The notes under the pieces are model-generated. The model saw only the letters and a list, made by a program, of their open reading frames with translations, made no database searches and was not told where the DNA came from. Source: Ectocarpus siliculosus (lineage: Eukaryota; Sar; Phaeophyceae; Ectocarpales; Ectocarpaceae). From it: a stretch of 64,000 nucleotides of DNA. The DNA is taken from NCBI GenBank assembly GCA_000310025.1, contig FN649740.1:4021774-4085773 (forward strand). Direction: 5' to 3'. Positions 30,791-42,475 of this stretch are shown in pieces; position 1 is the first letter of the stretch, and every line of letters starts with the position of its first letter. The translations under genes were made by a program, and so were the position numbers.

Positions 30791-32332
30791 CCCCTACATC
30801 CACAATTATCACCTTGGAACTCCCCCCTCTAGGCCCAAGGAGCAAAAATTGCCTCGTCCAAGATTAAGGAGGCTAAGGGGCAGAAGGCCTACGACTCGTT
30901 CGAGAACGCGGCGAGGACCTTGCTCTTCCGGCCGACTTTCACCGTGCTAGCGCCGGAGGACGCGGCTTTGGTGTCATCGGTGCACGCCCTGGTGGGCCCC
31001 GTGCTTTCCCTCCTAGAGGAGTGCGAGAACGCCAGGTGCGTGTGTTTGATGTTATCATCGACAGCGCTAACCGATTGACCAATGAAACACGCCAGTCTCA
31101 GTGCGGTTGAAAACACAAATTGAAAAAATATTAACTTCCGAAATAAAACGTGTATTCGTGTGAGTGTTTTATTGTTAGCATGACCGCTACATAACCGCCG
31201 GCTGACCAACGAGAAGACGTCAGTACCAGCGGGAAGAATCAGGGTCCCTGGTTGTGCAGTCTTTGTTCCAACGAAACCGCTTCGTTGTCTGCGGCGTGCA
31301 TCCAGCTATCACCCATTTCTTGGACCGATCGCTCACGGCCTTACTATGCTTGTGGTTTCGAGCGTCTTCGTTTCAGGTCGGTGGGTGAGGCTAACGAGGC
31401 CCTCACGAGGATCGAGATGGGCCTGGCGGCTGACCCCAGCGTGACGGAGTCGGAGATGCTCCTCTACGTTCATGCGACCGTGGCGCCGTTCCTTCTCCCC
31501 CAGGTGACGTCATCACCCTAGACGCATTACTCTATTAGTGACGTCATGAGCCATGACGTCCCGAGCATATGCTTCTCTCCATCACCACCGTTGCCCTTGG
31601 TACACCTGTATACGCTCGTGCCCGCTCGAAGGACGCTCATTGTTTGTGTTCTAGTAACAGCAATGCCTTTGCAGCGGAAAGTGCCCTCAAATACATCAGA
31701 ATCCTTGTAGCGGCGTGTTCGTAAGTTTTGATACCGTCCTGCTGCGGTTGTTTGTTCATTTCTAGCTTTGTCGAGCTTGTTTCGATTTCATCCTTGCTGT
31801 GCGCCGCCCCCGCCACCTTGTTATCCCGTCGTCTGTCTGTCCGTCTTCTTTTTTTATTTTATCGGGGGGGCTTTGGAGACAGACATCGGAGGAGGGCGAC
31901 GACGAGGTGGAAGAGGGAGACAGCGACGATATAGGCGACAGCGACAGTGGTGCGGGGGGGTCGACAGCCGCGAGAAAGAAGGTCGGAGGGGGCTCCGCTG
32001 GCGGCGGGGCGGCGTCCTCCGCCCTGCAGGTGGGTGGGTAGATTTTATTTTCTGCCGGGCCCCCGCTCCTTCACCCGAAGTTGTGTTATTGACCCGCGCA
32101 GCGCTTGTTTTGTGTGACCCGTAGCCTCCTAACTCTTGGTATCACAGCGGTCAGTGCTAGTGTTTTAGTGTTGATGAATCCTCCTAATGCTGGGTACATA
32201 TCATAACAGTCAGCGTGTTGATGGGCCCTCCTCAACCTCGCTTTGAAATCGGAGCGCCCACACAATACGCCTGGAACTGGTGAATATGTCCTCATCTATG
32301 CATATGTACTCTCAACAAACGGCCCGCAGCTC

Positions 32333-32495
32333 ACCCCCCCCCCCCCCCCCACGGCCCCCCCCCCCCCTCCCCCCCCCGGCCCGGGGCCCCCCCCCCCCCC
32401 CCCCCGGGGGGGCCCCCCGGGGGGGGGGCCCCCCGCCCGGGGCCCCCGCGCGGCCGGGGGCCCCGCCCCCCCCGGGGCCCCGCCCCCCGGGGCCC
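32333..32495. other. Homopolymer C/G block before gap, probable sequence artefact
   Basis: Long alternating runs of C and G without any other structure, adjoining the gap. Open frames here (poly-Pro or poly-Gly) should be ignored. Confidence 0.8.
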
Positions 32496-32595
32496 NNNNN
32501 NNNNNNNNNNNNNNNNNNNNNNNNNNNNNNNNNNNNNNNNNNNNNNNNNNNNNNNNNNNNNNNNNNNNNNNNNNNNNNNNNNNNNNNNNNNNNNN
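32496..32595. other. Assembly gap, 100 N
   Basis: Fixed-size gap inside a UTP20-like intron, between C/G runs. True size unknown. Confidence 0.95.
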
Positions 32596-32727
32596 TGGAA
32601 TTGGTGAATTTGTCTTCTTTTAGGAATTTGTATTTTAAAAAAAGGGCCCGCAGTTCCCCCCCCCCCCCCCCGTAAGGTCCACCCCCTCCCTTCCTCGCCC
32701 GGTCATGGAACCCCCCCCCGCCCCCCC

Positions 32728-33245
32728 CGGTGTTTGCCATCGGGATTGGGTTTTCGTCGCTTGGCAACGACGTTGTAAAAGAAGCCAATTCACTTCGTGA
32801 ACTCGGCAACCAGGTTACCGTTTTTTTTTTTACCTCTGGTTTTTTTTTTGGCGGTAACCATAATGGTGGTCGAGTAGATCATGTTGTGCGGGGTGGAGAA
32901 ACCTCACTCCGCGCAAGGGGGATGATCGCACCACGTTGTGTTAAATTGGTCAAGCATCCTCGAGGCAGCTACGCCCTGCTTATAACTGTCTCTGGAAGTG
33001 AACGCACCAGAAAATAAATTAAGTCATACGCAGCTGTCATCCGTATGCAAGGAATTAAGCACAAGATGCCGAACACCCTTAGCAGGATGCAGCTCACCCT
33101 TCATGCGACTCACCAAATACCTCACGGTGCTTCGCGCTTGGTGATGTGAGAGCCTGGTCCGGTGAGAACCCGGCATGCTCCGTCCCGGCTTTGTAGGGAT
33201 GCGAGGTCAATGGTCTAACGACTACGGCATGCACAACTATGCCCC
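32728..33245 (+). repeat. About 520-bp direct repeat, copy 2
   Basis: Same family as 30270-30790, including the GGTCAATGGTCTAACGACTA motif near the 3' end. That motif also appears at 35830 and is the insertion site of the TIR element at 41526. Confidence 0.8.
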
Positions 33246-34539
33246 CCCCCCAATCTCGCCTACTTACTTCTCTTCCCGTCTCCCCTCCACCGAAAAAACA
33301 ACAATAATAATAATAGATGGCCTCCGAGGGTAACCTGAAGGGCCACTCCCGCCTCCCCGGGCGAGAGTGGGAGTCCGTGCAAGTCTTGGATGGCGCTAGC
33401 GCTTCCAAGCACACCGGGCGTGACCGTCACGATGGCCGCGCCGCCGGCCGCCAGCGTCCGACAGTGGGAGGTTCCGCCGCATCATCACCGTCATTGTCGC
33501 GGGTGAGGGGGGTGGACCTGGGCGACCCCGCGGCGCTCGGGGCGGTGACGCTGGCGATGGGGCTGCTGCACTCGCGGCTGAAGGCGGAGGTGACGGTAAG
33601 GGGGGCCGGCAGACGGGTGGCGGCGATGGATAGGCGGGGGGAGGCGGTGCGGACCACGGCGGACCCGTTCGTCCCGCTACTAACGAGGTATGCATACGGT
33701 ACGGGGTACTTCCTGTTGGGTGTATGCACATGAGTATTAAATGTTGAGAATGGAATACGTCGTGGATAGCGCTCAAGCCGGTGTCTGTAGGCGTACGTAC
33801 TGTACTAGTTCGAACTTGTGTTTCCCTTGTTTTGGGGGGCAACAGGCCGTGAGCTCCCATGGAGGGCCTGAATCCCCGTGAAAGCCCCCCCCCCCTTTTT
33901 TTTGCGCCGCTGCTGACCTGACCCCCGCCCCCGCCCCCCATCGCCCGCCCGCCTGCACATACCCGCCCGCGCGCACACACAATAAATATAATCCATGTGC
34001 ATCGGCAAGAACTCTCATACCCTCTCGAGGACATGTGGACAATGGGACTTGCCGTCGATGAAGCGTTGCGCTCCCCTTGTGGGGCGGCACGTGCTTGCCC
34101 GCCTCGTGAGGGGCGGGGTCGGCGGCATCAGGGGAGAGATGGGCCAGACGTGCTTCAAGGCTCTGTCGATGCTGTTCAAGAGCCAGGTGCAGGTGTTTGG
34201 GGTCCCTGGTGAGGAGGCCGGGCGGCGGAAGGGGAGGGGGGAGGGTTGTTCGGCCTGTCGCCGAAGCAGCTGAGGGCCCTCCTGGTTGTGTTGCAGATGG
34301 CGGTGGCGGAGACAGTGCACCAGAACGCCACCTTCACGCTGATCAAGGCCGTCGTTGCCCGGAGAGTCATGCTGCCCGAGGTCCGTGTCAGTGTTATTCT
34401 CTTCTAAGGCACGTCGATAGGGCAGGAAGTAGTAGGTTGGGCGGTCATGGGCTCACAGATAAGACCGCTCGCACACGGCAGAGAAAAGCCCCCAATCTCC
34501 TCGTTGGGCACCACATCCATCACGATAGAAGCTCGAACT

Positions 34540-34915
34540 GTCTACCGTAGGTTGCGTAAGTTACCACACCCCATGAACTGATTTTCAAAGCACGAATAGT
34601 TGCCCGGAGAGCCATGCTGCCCGATATCCGTGTAGGAGTTCCTTGAGGCGTCTCATCGTGTAATACGCAGCAGTTGAGCTAACGAAGGTGACGTAATATA
34701 CCACAACCCCCGGACTGCCCGGTTTGCAGAGCTCTCGATTCCTCCACGACGAAGAGAGAGGATGCTGCCACAATCGAGTGATGTGTTGTCGGAAAGTTCT
34801 GGACAAGACGGTTCCAACGCCGCCATATTTGGCGGCACCGTCACTGCTGTTTTTGCTGCAGCGTAAGCTGGCTTTGAAAATTGGCCCATTGCGTGTTACC
34901 TTATGCAACCGATGA
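34540..34915. mobile_element. Nested or rearranged copies of the CGACACAAGATA-type TIR element
   Basis: Two left-end-like segments (at 34544 and 34690) and one right end (GAAAATTGGCCCATTGCGTG) surround the family-specific TCCACGACGAAGAG and CGCCATATTTGGCGG. Probably one element inserted into another. Lies in a UTP20-like intron. Confidence 0.5.
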
Positions 34916-36500
34916 CATGTATGTACGGCTAAAGTCTACGTGTTTTGGTGCGTCCTGCTGATTGTTGTAACGGTCAAAGCAAACGTGTTTTGCTGCGCCC
35001 TGCGGACTGTCGAGCCTTTTTTGTCTGGCATATGTTTCCTTAACTGTGCGGGCCCGCACTACCGCTGCTGTATGTGGCCTACGGCAGGTATACGACCTCA
35101 TGACCAAGCTTGCCGAACTAGCGGTCACGAGCCACCGACCGACGCTGCGCGCCACCTCCGGCCAGACCTTCCTGACCTTCCTCCTGCACTACTCCCGGGG
35201 GAGAAACGGCTGCAGTTTCGCCTCAACCAGGTCCGTCGGTGATTGGTTGCCTTTGCGTGCGGGGGGGGTCGGGTTGGAGGAGCCACGGGTGCTGTATGCC
35301 GTGCCCCTACTGTTGTCTGCAGGAAATGTTCAGATTTTTTTGTGGCGTGCTTGAACGGAGCGATCAAGTCGAGAGACAACAACGAGAGACAACAAACGTG
35401 TAGACAACTTGTTTAGTTTTTGTTTCGAGGAACATGTCTCGGTATGTAGCGCACACGGGGGTGGCTTCATATTTAACGCCAAGGGCTGCTACGGCTGTTT
35501 GAGCGAAGTTTCTTCTTCGAGCTGCGTTGTATACCTTGTTCTGAAGCGTTTGTTGCCCTCTGGTTGTCCTCAACACTACGTGTGACAGTTGTTGATATAC
35601 CCCAAGAAGACGACGGTCATGGCCTTTTTGCCGACCGTTTACCTTCTCCGTTGCTTGCACAAAGTTCTCTCCCTCTCTTTGCCCTGTCAACCCCCCGCGC
35701 GCTCAAGAACATTGTTCCTACGATATATAGGGAAGACAGTTTTTGAGCCTCCTTTGGCAAAGTAGCAAGGAACGATTGGCCATCGGTGATCGGTCCTGTA
35801 GGAACAATGCTCCTCTCGAGGACGCGTGGCCAATGGTCTAGCAACTACAGCATCGCTCCGAAACGTGAGTACACCCCCCACCCCCCTGCTTCAATTTGAC
35901 CCGACTAATCAGATCGTCAGCAGGGTCTCCCACGAACACGCCGAGGGGCGCCTCGCGGCCCTTAACCTGTGCTCCCAGCTCCTCCGACGGCTCCCGGAGC
36001 CCAACCTCGACCAGCTCTCCAGCGTCTTCTACCTCGCCCTGGTGGTTCGCCTGGTCAGCGATCAAGCGGCGGAGTGCCGAGCCGCCGCGTCCACCGCCGT
36101 CCGGACCCTTCTTGGCCGCGTGTCCCTGCTGTGTTCCAGGAGCTCTTGGAATTCACGGGGCAGTGGTTCGGGGAGAAGGATGCGGGGGCCCCGTCGGGGG
36201 CGGGAGGGGGGGAAGAAGACCCCGGGCTCCGGCGAACGGCCGCTCAGGCCTGCGGGATTTTCGTACAGGCGAGGCCGGAGCTCGTGCGGAAGGCGGCGGG
36301 GACCGGCGGCGGGGGCCGGTTGCCTTGGATGCTGTCGGCGCTGTCCTTGATGCTCCCGCGGCTAGCCGCCGAAGACATTGCCGCGACCAGGAGCGCGGGC
36401 TGGGGGGACGCCGGCGGTTCAGTTGGCGGCGCCGCGGGGCCGTGCGGCGGCGGCGGAGCGGATGGTGACTGGGAAGGCGTTTTCCACGCCGTCCTGTCCA

Positions 36501-36693
36501 TAGGGTTCGAATCCCGGCGTAGGCGAGCTTTTCTTGCAAAGTGAGTTTTTCTCTCGCTTCCGCTCCTGGCCAAGTGGATAGCGCTAGTTCGTGTGTACAC
36601 AGAGGGAAGAGAGTGCTAAACTCTTCTCGCATTAAAAATTGAAGGCGAAGTACCGCAGGAGGGGAGGGTAGAGAGGGGCTCTTCTGTGTGACC
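36501..36693 (+). mobile_element. SINE 5' half
   Basis: From the B-box GGGTTCGAATCCCGG through the body to CTTCTGTGTGACC, matching the element at 466-776. It stops exactly where the fragment at 40331-40392 begins (CCACGGGTT). It directly follows the UTP20-like coding end FHAVLSI. Confidence 0.8.
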
Positions 36694-39440
36694 TCATCCG
36701 AGTCAGAACGTCCGACCATGACAGCCAACTCGATTGCCTGAATAGCGAATACACTCCCCGATGTGCTGCCTGCGACGCTGGAGTTGGCAGCGTAGCTTCC
36801 TGTTGATAGAACCTCGCCGGTCGTTTCGTCAAGCTGGAGATGAATAACCACAGAGTTGGCGCAGCCTAGAACATACACCTGGGGGTCGTGCATAGTAGGG
36901 GATATTCCCTCCCAGGATTCAGCTCGTGGGGGTATATTGTACGAAATGTGCGGAGAGAGAAGAAACACACAAATGAGTTCGTGGGAAGGAAGAAACCCAT
37001 TTCTGTCAATTGGAGAACATCTGTTCCAACGATATCCCCGAAATTGCGTCAAATGTGAAAGGGGAACGCCGTAAGTACAGGGTCACGAGCAATGGAGTAC
37101 GCATCTGTTTCAATCGTAAGGCGTGCGTAAATAATGCCGTTGTCCGAGACTGTGTGCCTTGTTCGTGAAGGGTTGGATCTCCCCAGCAAGAATTGCAGCT
37201 GTGGAGCGTAGTTCAGGAGATGACAGGCAGACCAAACAACGCTCCAGGGCGCATGTGCCACACATTCCGAATGGGTACGACGGTGATCGTCATCGACCAA
37301 AGTATCAGGGTGTCGTTGCCCTCAACTATGGCAGAGGTAAAGGATGGTAGCCAAACCGAGATTCAGTGGTTGTTGTTTAGCAAACGTCGCTCACGTTAGC
37401 GTGTACTGTTGTAATGGCAAGTCTATCGGTCATGCCTCACCGAAAGCCCGCTTGGAGAAACCACGATGTCGCACAGGTCATTGTCCGCTGCGGCCGTGGA
37501 CCACATGAAAGAGATGTCATTGTCGCCGGCGCTAACGTACGCGTAGACTTCTTGGTCATCCGATGCAATATAGACAATTGACCCATCGGGGCTGAATGCC
37601 AATGCTGATCCGTCGATCGCGTAATTTCTACCTAGAAATTTGTAGTGCATAGCCACCCTGCGGTTCCACGCCGCGTTTGAAAAGCGAACGAACCAAAGGA
37701 GGATCAGGCGAGAGTTACGTGGGTACGCTGCTGCACAAGCACCCTGACGAAGTAAACCAAAGCTACTCCTGGGCGACACGACGCCAACATTGTACTGTGC
37801 TCTGGTAGGCATAATGTCAATGACAAAAAGCGACGAAACCCTCGGTGGAGGACTTGGGCTTCTTCAGAGCGGGCGTTGTCGGTTCGATTAATAGGCCTTT
37901 CAAGCGTTTCATGCAGCATGTACGCCTCCCATCGCGTCGTGGCACTCATAAACAATGGACCACCTGACGCCAAGACTACGTTGATTCGACGCACCCGAAA
38001 TCCCCGACGCCATCGAGGAAAAACCTCCGCACTCCGCCTTTGTTTCCCACGATGGCTGCTCGCATTTTCGGAAAATTAGAAAAGAACGCGGAAGTACGAG
38101 GCGGGATAGGAGCGGAACAAGACCTAGTACATTTATTAATATTTCACGGTGATCTACTATGCAATTTATTTGTGCGGTTTCTAAAGAACCAGCGGCGCCC
38201 ATTGCAATATTTCACATATTCGGCATACGTCCATGGTTGTTCGTGACGTCAAGCATGTCTTGCCTGCAATCCCAGAGGCGCTGACTGCCGAATCCACGAG
38301 GACGTCAGCTTGATTTGCCAACCCGCTTATGAGTTGAACAGAGCCATTCACGGACAGAGAAGCGTTCCCGCTGTCGAATTCGTAGATGAAGACTTCGTCA
38401 GTTCCAGCGTTCTCGTCGGTGCTGATGGTCTGGATTCAATGGGGTGGCGACAAGGTGGCACGGGTCAATGTCAATGAAGTTCGTGCGCTTCCGTGCAATG
38501 GCGTAAAAACTGAAGATGAGTGAAACATAAGCGAATCGGCGCTTCCCGTTCGGCCCGAAACAACTGGCACGATTTCCAACGAGTGTCGGGGTGCCCCTTG
38601 CTCGTACGAGCTGCACCGCTGGTCTCGGGTTATAGCTGCTTTGGCGCACAAAGGGTGATATGCAGTACGTGATACACTATGAAAGTCACTTTTGTGCCTG
38701 AGAAAGATCAAACCGGCAGCTACATTCCAGCATATATTTTAGGTCGTTCTTCCTGGGAGAATATCTCGTCAGCTAGACCAGCAAAGAAGCCGATGCTTAT
38801 TTCGTGAGGACTGCAACTAAATCCCTCGTTGTCACAAGAATGCGCTACGACGTGAGAAAAGCGCCCACAAAACGTGGATGACCTACGTAGACAATTGGAA
38901 GCCCGAGGTGCAGCATCAGGCCTCTCAAATCTCCGGAACTTGATGGTTTATCGTAAACACCCGCCAGAGCATACGTTCCGTCGACCTTGGACCAAGCTAC
39001 AAGCTTCGTGTAGTCGGCGTCCACTGTCATGATCTGTTGTTTCCATTGACGCCACCAATCGTGTTAGGAAGGGATCCGTTGACAGATCGACAAGGAATGA
39101 ACAAAAATTGCCCCTAACATGAGCTTCAGACATCACCTTCAAAGAGTCATTGCTGAGCTAAGGGCTTTCAGCCCCAACGGCGCGCAGTAAATACCAGTTC
39201 AGAAGAGCATCGTGAGGCACATCTATGTGTACAGGGTGCGGAAGCCGAATCCGTTGCACATGTCTACCTTCACAATCGTGCACACGGGGTGCTGGGTCAA
39301 ACGAGGTGGCAAAACCGGGCAACCCAAACGTATTGCCGGGGTCGACAAAGCAAGACGATGGGCCCTCAACTATTAGATGTGGGTGTGTCAGGTGCAAGAG
39401 GTCAGGACCGTTTCGTAGGGTCGAATCCCTTAGCTTCAAG
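36694..39440 (-). CDS. Beta-propeller-like exons, minus strand
   Basis: Candidate exon readings: 36890-36694 (QVYVLGCANSVVIHLQLDET, then SGSVFAIQAIELAVMVGRSD), about 37630-37440 (SALAFSPDGSIVYIASDDQE, ending SPSGLS at a GTGAGG donor), 38430-38263 (DEVFIYEFDSGNASLSVNGS) and 39020-38880 (YTKLVAWSKVDGTYALAGVY). These look like WD/PQQ-type propeller blades. Complete splicing and start could not be established. The whole block sits inside the UTP20-like locus and is bounded by the two SINE halves, so its present strand may result from an inversion. Confidence 0.4.
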
Positions 39441-40330
39441 GCTCAGCGGTGTACCGGCGGTGTTCGAGCTGTGAGTCGCACCTAATCCGTCAGATATTAT
39501 CAACGGTGGTACACAGACATGGGACTTGCGCTGCTGTCGGTCATACTCAGGAAATTTCCAATTGGATATTGCAATCTACCGTAATAGCGTTTCGAAATGG
39601 ACCTGACAACCGAATGGTTGGCATGGGTCCAAAATTTACTTACTCTACCACTTGTTGTTGCCGATGTATTGATCGCGGTGTGGAACCGTCGTCATTCTCA
39701 GACTTCTGCAGGGACCAACGAATGTCACCAAAGGAGAAATCATCCACCTTGGTCAACACGTGTCGCTGCCAATTCTCTGACATTCGTTTGACGCGCTTGC
39801 ACAAATTCCGCTCTCACCAACGATTCGTCTTGCGACACCACGATTTGATGCCCATTTGTTGTTGTTGTCCCGGAGTTGAGACTAAGGTTTGCCCAAACGT
39901 CTTGCTCGACTTCCAGACTGGATAGAAAACAAAAGGTCAGACGACAAAGGTGGGTAGATGGCCAATGATGGAGCCATGACCGCTCTTCATACGAACAACA
40001 TGGGAAACATGGAAGGACGGATGTTTTTGCGGTTGAGCCTGTAAGAACCCTGTTAGTTTCAGGTTATTGGTCGAAACAAAATCATCCCGAGGGACGAAGG
40101 GTGACTTGGTTTTAGGCAGAAAATTGTTCCGAAATTTACGGGGACACTTTCCAACTGAAGCCAAGTTCAATACAGGCTTTTACTCTAAAGGGACATACAT
40201 GCGGCTTGGGAGACATATGTCAGAGGACGAGGACAGGCATCACCACACAGCATACCACTTGACATACGTATGATGACCAAGGTTTCCCACGTGCGTTTCA
40301 CACTGCGGAAGATAGTGACGACTATATATA

Positions 40331-40392
40331 TTTTTTTTTCTTCACTTCAAATCAGCGCTCACAGCACTAATGCCATTTATTCCAACCCGTGG
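40331..40392 (-). mobile_element. SINE 3' half with poly-A tail
   Basis: On minus it reads CCACGGGTTGGAATAAATGG through GATTTGAAGTGAAG into poly-A (T run at 40331-40339 on plus). It is the complement of what is missing from the 36501-36693 copy, in the opposite orientation. Confidence 0.8.
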
Positions 40393-40447
40393 CACTCTCA
40401 TCTACTGCTTCCCTGTGACACGCACCTGCGACCTGTTGAGCTGAGAG

Positions 40448-41969
40448 CACAGGTTCTGGCACAGACGGAACATGACACGCCCGTCGAAGGAACTCCTGCC
40501 CCCCGTCGCCTTCCTCAGCTCCATCCCCGGCAACATCACCCCGCCGCTGGCCTCGGCCTTTCCCTTTCAACTTCCTGGGTGTTGAGCCACCTAGGACTCG
40601 CTTCGGTGTCTGGCTCCCCTCTACTTGGCCGCCGCCACCGTACCGCCACCGCCACCGCCACCGCCGGTGGTTACGGCCAGGGTCCCTGGATCCCTTTTCG
40701 AGAAGAATGATCCCCAAACGCGGGCGGCCGCGAGGCGCACCCAGGCATGCGGGTACAGCAACGCCTCCAGTAGCCGATCGAACAGCCCATCATCTTCATC
40801 GCCGCCATCGCCGCCACCGCCGCCGCCACCGCTGAGAGCGGCGTTGCACGCCCCCGGTAGGAAGGCTTACAGCGAGGGGGTTGACGATGACGGCGGAGAT
40901 GCCGCCGCCGCCACCGCCGCCGATTTTGCCGATTCTTCTCCTGCCGGCGGCGGTAAGGCTACCACGTCTTGTGCCGCAGACCCGTTGAGATGGGTGGTCA
41001 ACCGCATGTGGTGTATAAGGGAGAGGCGCGGAGGCAAACGGTGTTCAGCTGGTTCCTGTCGATGGTGGCCGTCCACGACCCCGCCGTTTCCGTGGCCCAC
41101 CTGAAGCTCATGCTTCTGCCGCTGCGGAGAGCGGTGTTAGACGCCGAGGCGGGCGGGGTGGAGCACAAGGCTGGGGGGTCTCATGCCGACGGTGGCTGTA
41201 GCGGTGGCGGGGGAGGGGCGCAGCTGCTGAGAAGGATCAAACTGCTGCGGAGTTAGCGACGGAGGTGAGTGGAGAGTGGCGCTCAAACGAAGCAGGTACC
41301 AGAGTGTGGTTGTCGGAAGGTGCAGGCAGCTGTTGCGTTGCCACTTTCCGATCGCCAGAGCGTCTTTCGAAAGGTGCAGCTATATTGGCGTTGTCACTGC
41401 CGGGTGGTACAAGCGGCGAGACTTGTTTTCTGTTGTTCCCCTCTTCGACGTGTGTTCCCTCCCGTTTGTCCGCTCCGCCGCCGCCCCCCGTTTCGTCCTG
41501 TCGACGACGCGTGGTCAATGGTCTACCGTATACGACACAAGATAACACACTCCCTGGACTGATTTTCAGAGCTCGCGTACTCCACGACGAAGAGGACGCA
41601 TAAACGAAACGATACGTTTTTGGGAAAGCTCTCGACGAGACGGCTTCAGCGCCACCGTTTTTGGCGCTGTGACTCTTTTTGCTGTTGAGAAGTCTAGCTT
41701 TGATAATCGGTCCAGGGTGTGTGTTGTCTTGTGTCGTATACGGTAACCGCTAAGGCATGCAAAACGTGAGAGTACGCACCCCCCCACCGTTTTGCCGCCC
41801 CACCCCAAGGTGGTGGAACTCCTGGAGAAGGTTGGCAGCGGCCGCTTCCTCGAGGCCTTGACGGGAGTCAACATTGAGATCTCTCGGAAGCGGGCGGAGC
41901 GAAAGCGGCAGCGTGCGGTGGAGAAGGCCACGGATTGCGGCGGCAGAGCGGCGAAGGGAGCGCAGGAAG
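40448..41969 (+). pseudogene. UTP20: UTP20-like gene, C-terminal part, decayed
   Basis: Recognisable C-terminal segments: a degenerate HPHxWVR-type region near 40580 (PRTRFGVWLPS), ADPLRWVVNRMW near 40980, VFSWFLSMVAVHDPAVSVAH then LKLMLLPLRRAVLDAE near 41040-41150, and ELATE before a GTGAGT donor at about 41262. The exon 41810-41969 reads VVELLEKVGSGRFLEALTGV, then RKRAERKRQRAVEKATD, the typical basic UTP20 end. Neighbouring segments are in different frames without room for introns, so at least two frameshifts are present. The order and strand agree with the exons at 29.2-36.5 kb; the block between them is foreign. Confidence 0.65.
41524..41745. mobile_element. 218-bp TIR element with TA target duplication
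   Basis: Inverted ends CCGTATACGACACAAGATAA and its complement, about 46 bp long, flanked by TA on both sides (41524-41525, 41744-41745). The related uninserted sequence AATGGTCTAACGACTACGGC at 30.75 and 33.21 kb gives the empty site. No coding capacity; Tc1/mariner-like target choice. Confidence 0.8.
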
Positions 41970-41984
41970 GTGAGCTATCACAGG

Positions 41985-42265
41985 ACAGAGTTCGAGGGTT
42001 GAAGACGCGAAGTTGTCGGTAGCTCTCCGAGAGAAACGACAACTCCAAAGGGTTACTCCCTATATGATACCCCCGACACACAGGAACATAAAACGCCTGT
42101 GGCAAATTTGACGTTTTTGGTACTACTGTACCTTGTGGAGATGTGCGCGTGCCCACATGGATGTTTGACGATTCAAGACGCGAACTTGACGACTTGTACA
42201 TAGCTCTCCGAGAAAGTGACCACTCCAACGGGGTCCTCCAGATATGATACCCCAAGATGCAACAG
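41985..42265. repeat. Tandem duplication of about 170 bp
   Basis: Two diverged units share GACGCGAA-TTG, TAGCTCTCCGAGA, ACTCCAA-GGG and ATATGATACCCC. They start just after the last UTP20-like exon and may have displaced its final exon. Confidence 0.7.
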
Positions 42266-42362
42266 AATAAACCGCCTCTCGCAAGTTCGACCGGTTCAAT
42301 AAACAGCGTCCGCCGCCTGATGTATAAATAAACTTCCTCTATGTAAGGTTGGTATACCTTAC

Positions 42363-42475
42363 TGGAAGGGCGGACCCCCTTCAAGTGTGCAGGGCTTGCT
42401 TGCCCTGCTGGTCACTCGATAATAACAAGGTCTTGAGTCAACCTTTCTCCACAGCCTCTGACGCTAAACAAGGTA
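42363..42475 (+). repeat. LTR-like dispersed repeat, partial copy
   Basis: Shares GGGCGG-CCCCCTT, GGGC-TGC--GCCCTGC and AAGGTCTTGAGTCAAC with copies at 51003 and 56037. Confidence 0.6.

Larger units (their letters stand above)
29205..36487 (+). pseudogene. UTP20: UTP20-like gene, middle part, decayed
   Basis: UTP20 is a HEAT-repeat scaffold of the 90S pre-ribosome (U3 snoRNP) in the nucleolus. Exons that read as its C-terminal third: about 29205-29606 (FTLHTVLKTVAD, then VVGLLIEDLFGESAAAKE), 30833-31035 (KIKEAKGQKAYDSFENAART), 31377-31503 (ALTRIEMGLAADP), 31883-32029 (acidic linker), 33317-33595 (LAMGLLHSRLKAEVT), up to 34186, 34297-34380, 35088-35230 (VYDLMTKLAELAVTS) and 35913-36487 (LALVVRLVSDQAAECRAAAS, then AAQACGIFVQARPEL). 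Defects: TAA at 29298-29300 where Glu is expected, a one-base loss near 35195 (HYSRGRN in frame, PGEKRLQFRLNQ in the other), and a frameshift near 36120. Introns are kept, so it is not a retrocopy. The N-terminal two thirds are absent. Sequencing errors could explain some shifts. Confidence 0.65.

Noticed and set aside
32243-32809. Poly-Pro and poly-Gly proteins across the second gap
   Set aside because: Artefact of C/G homopolymer runs and N bases.
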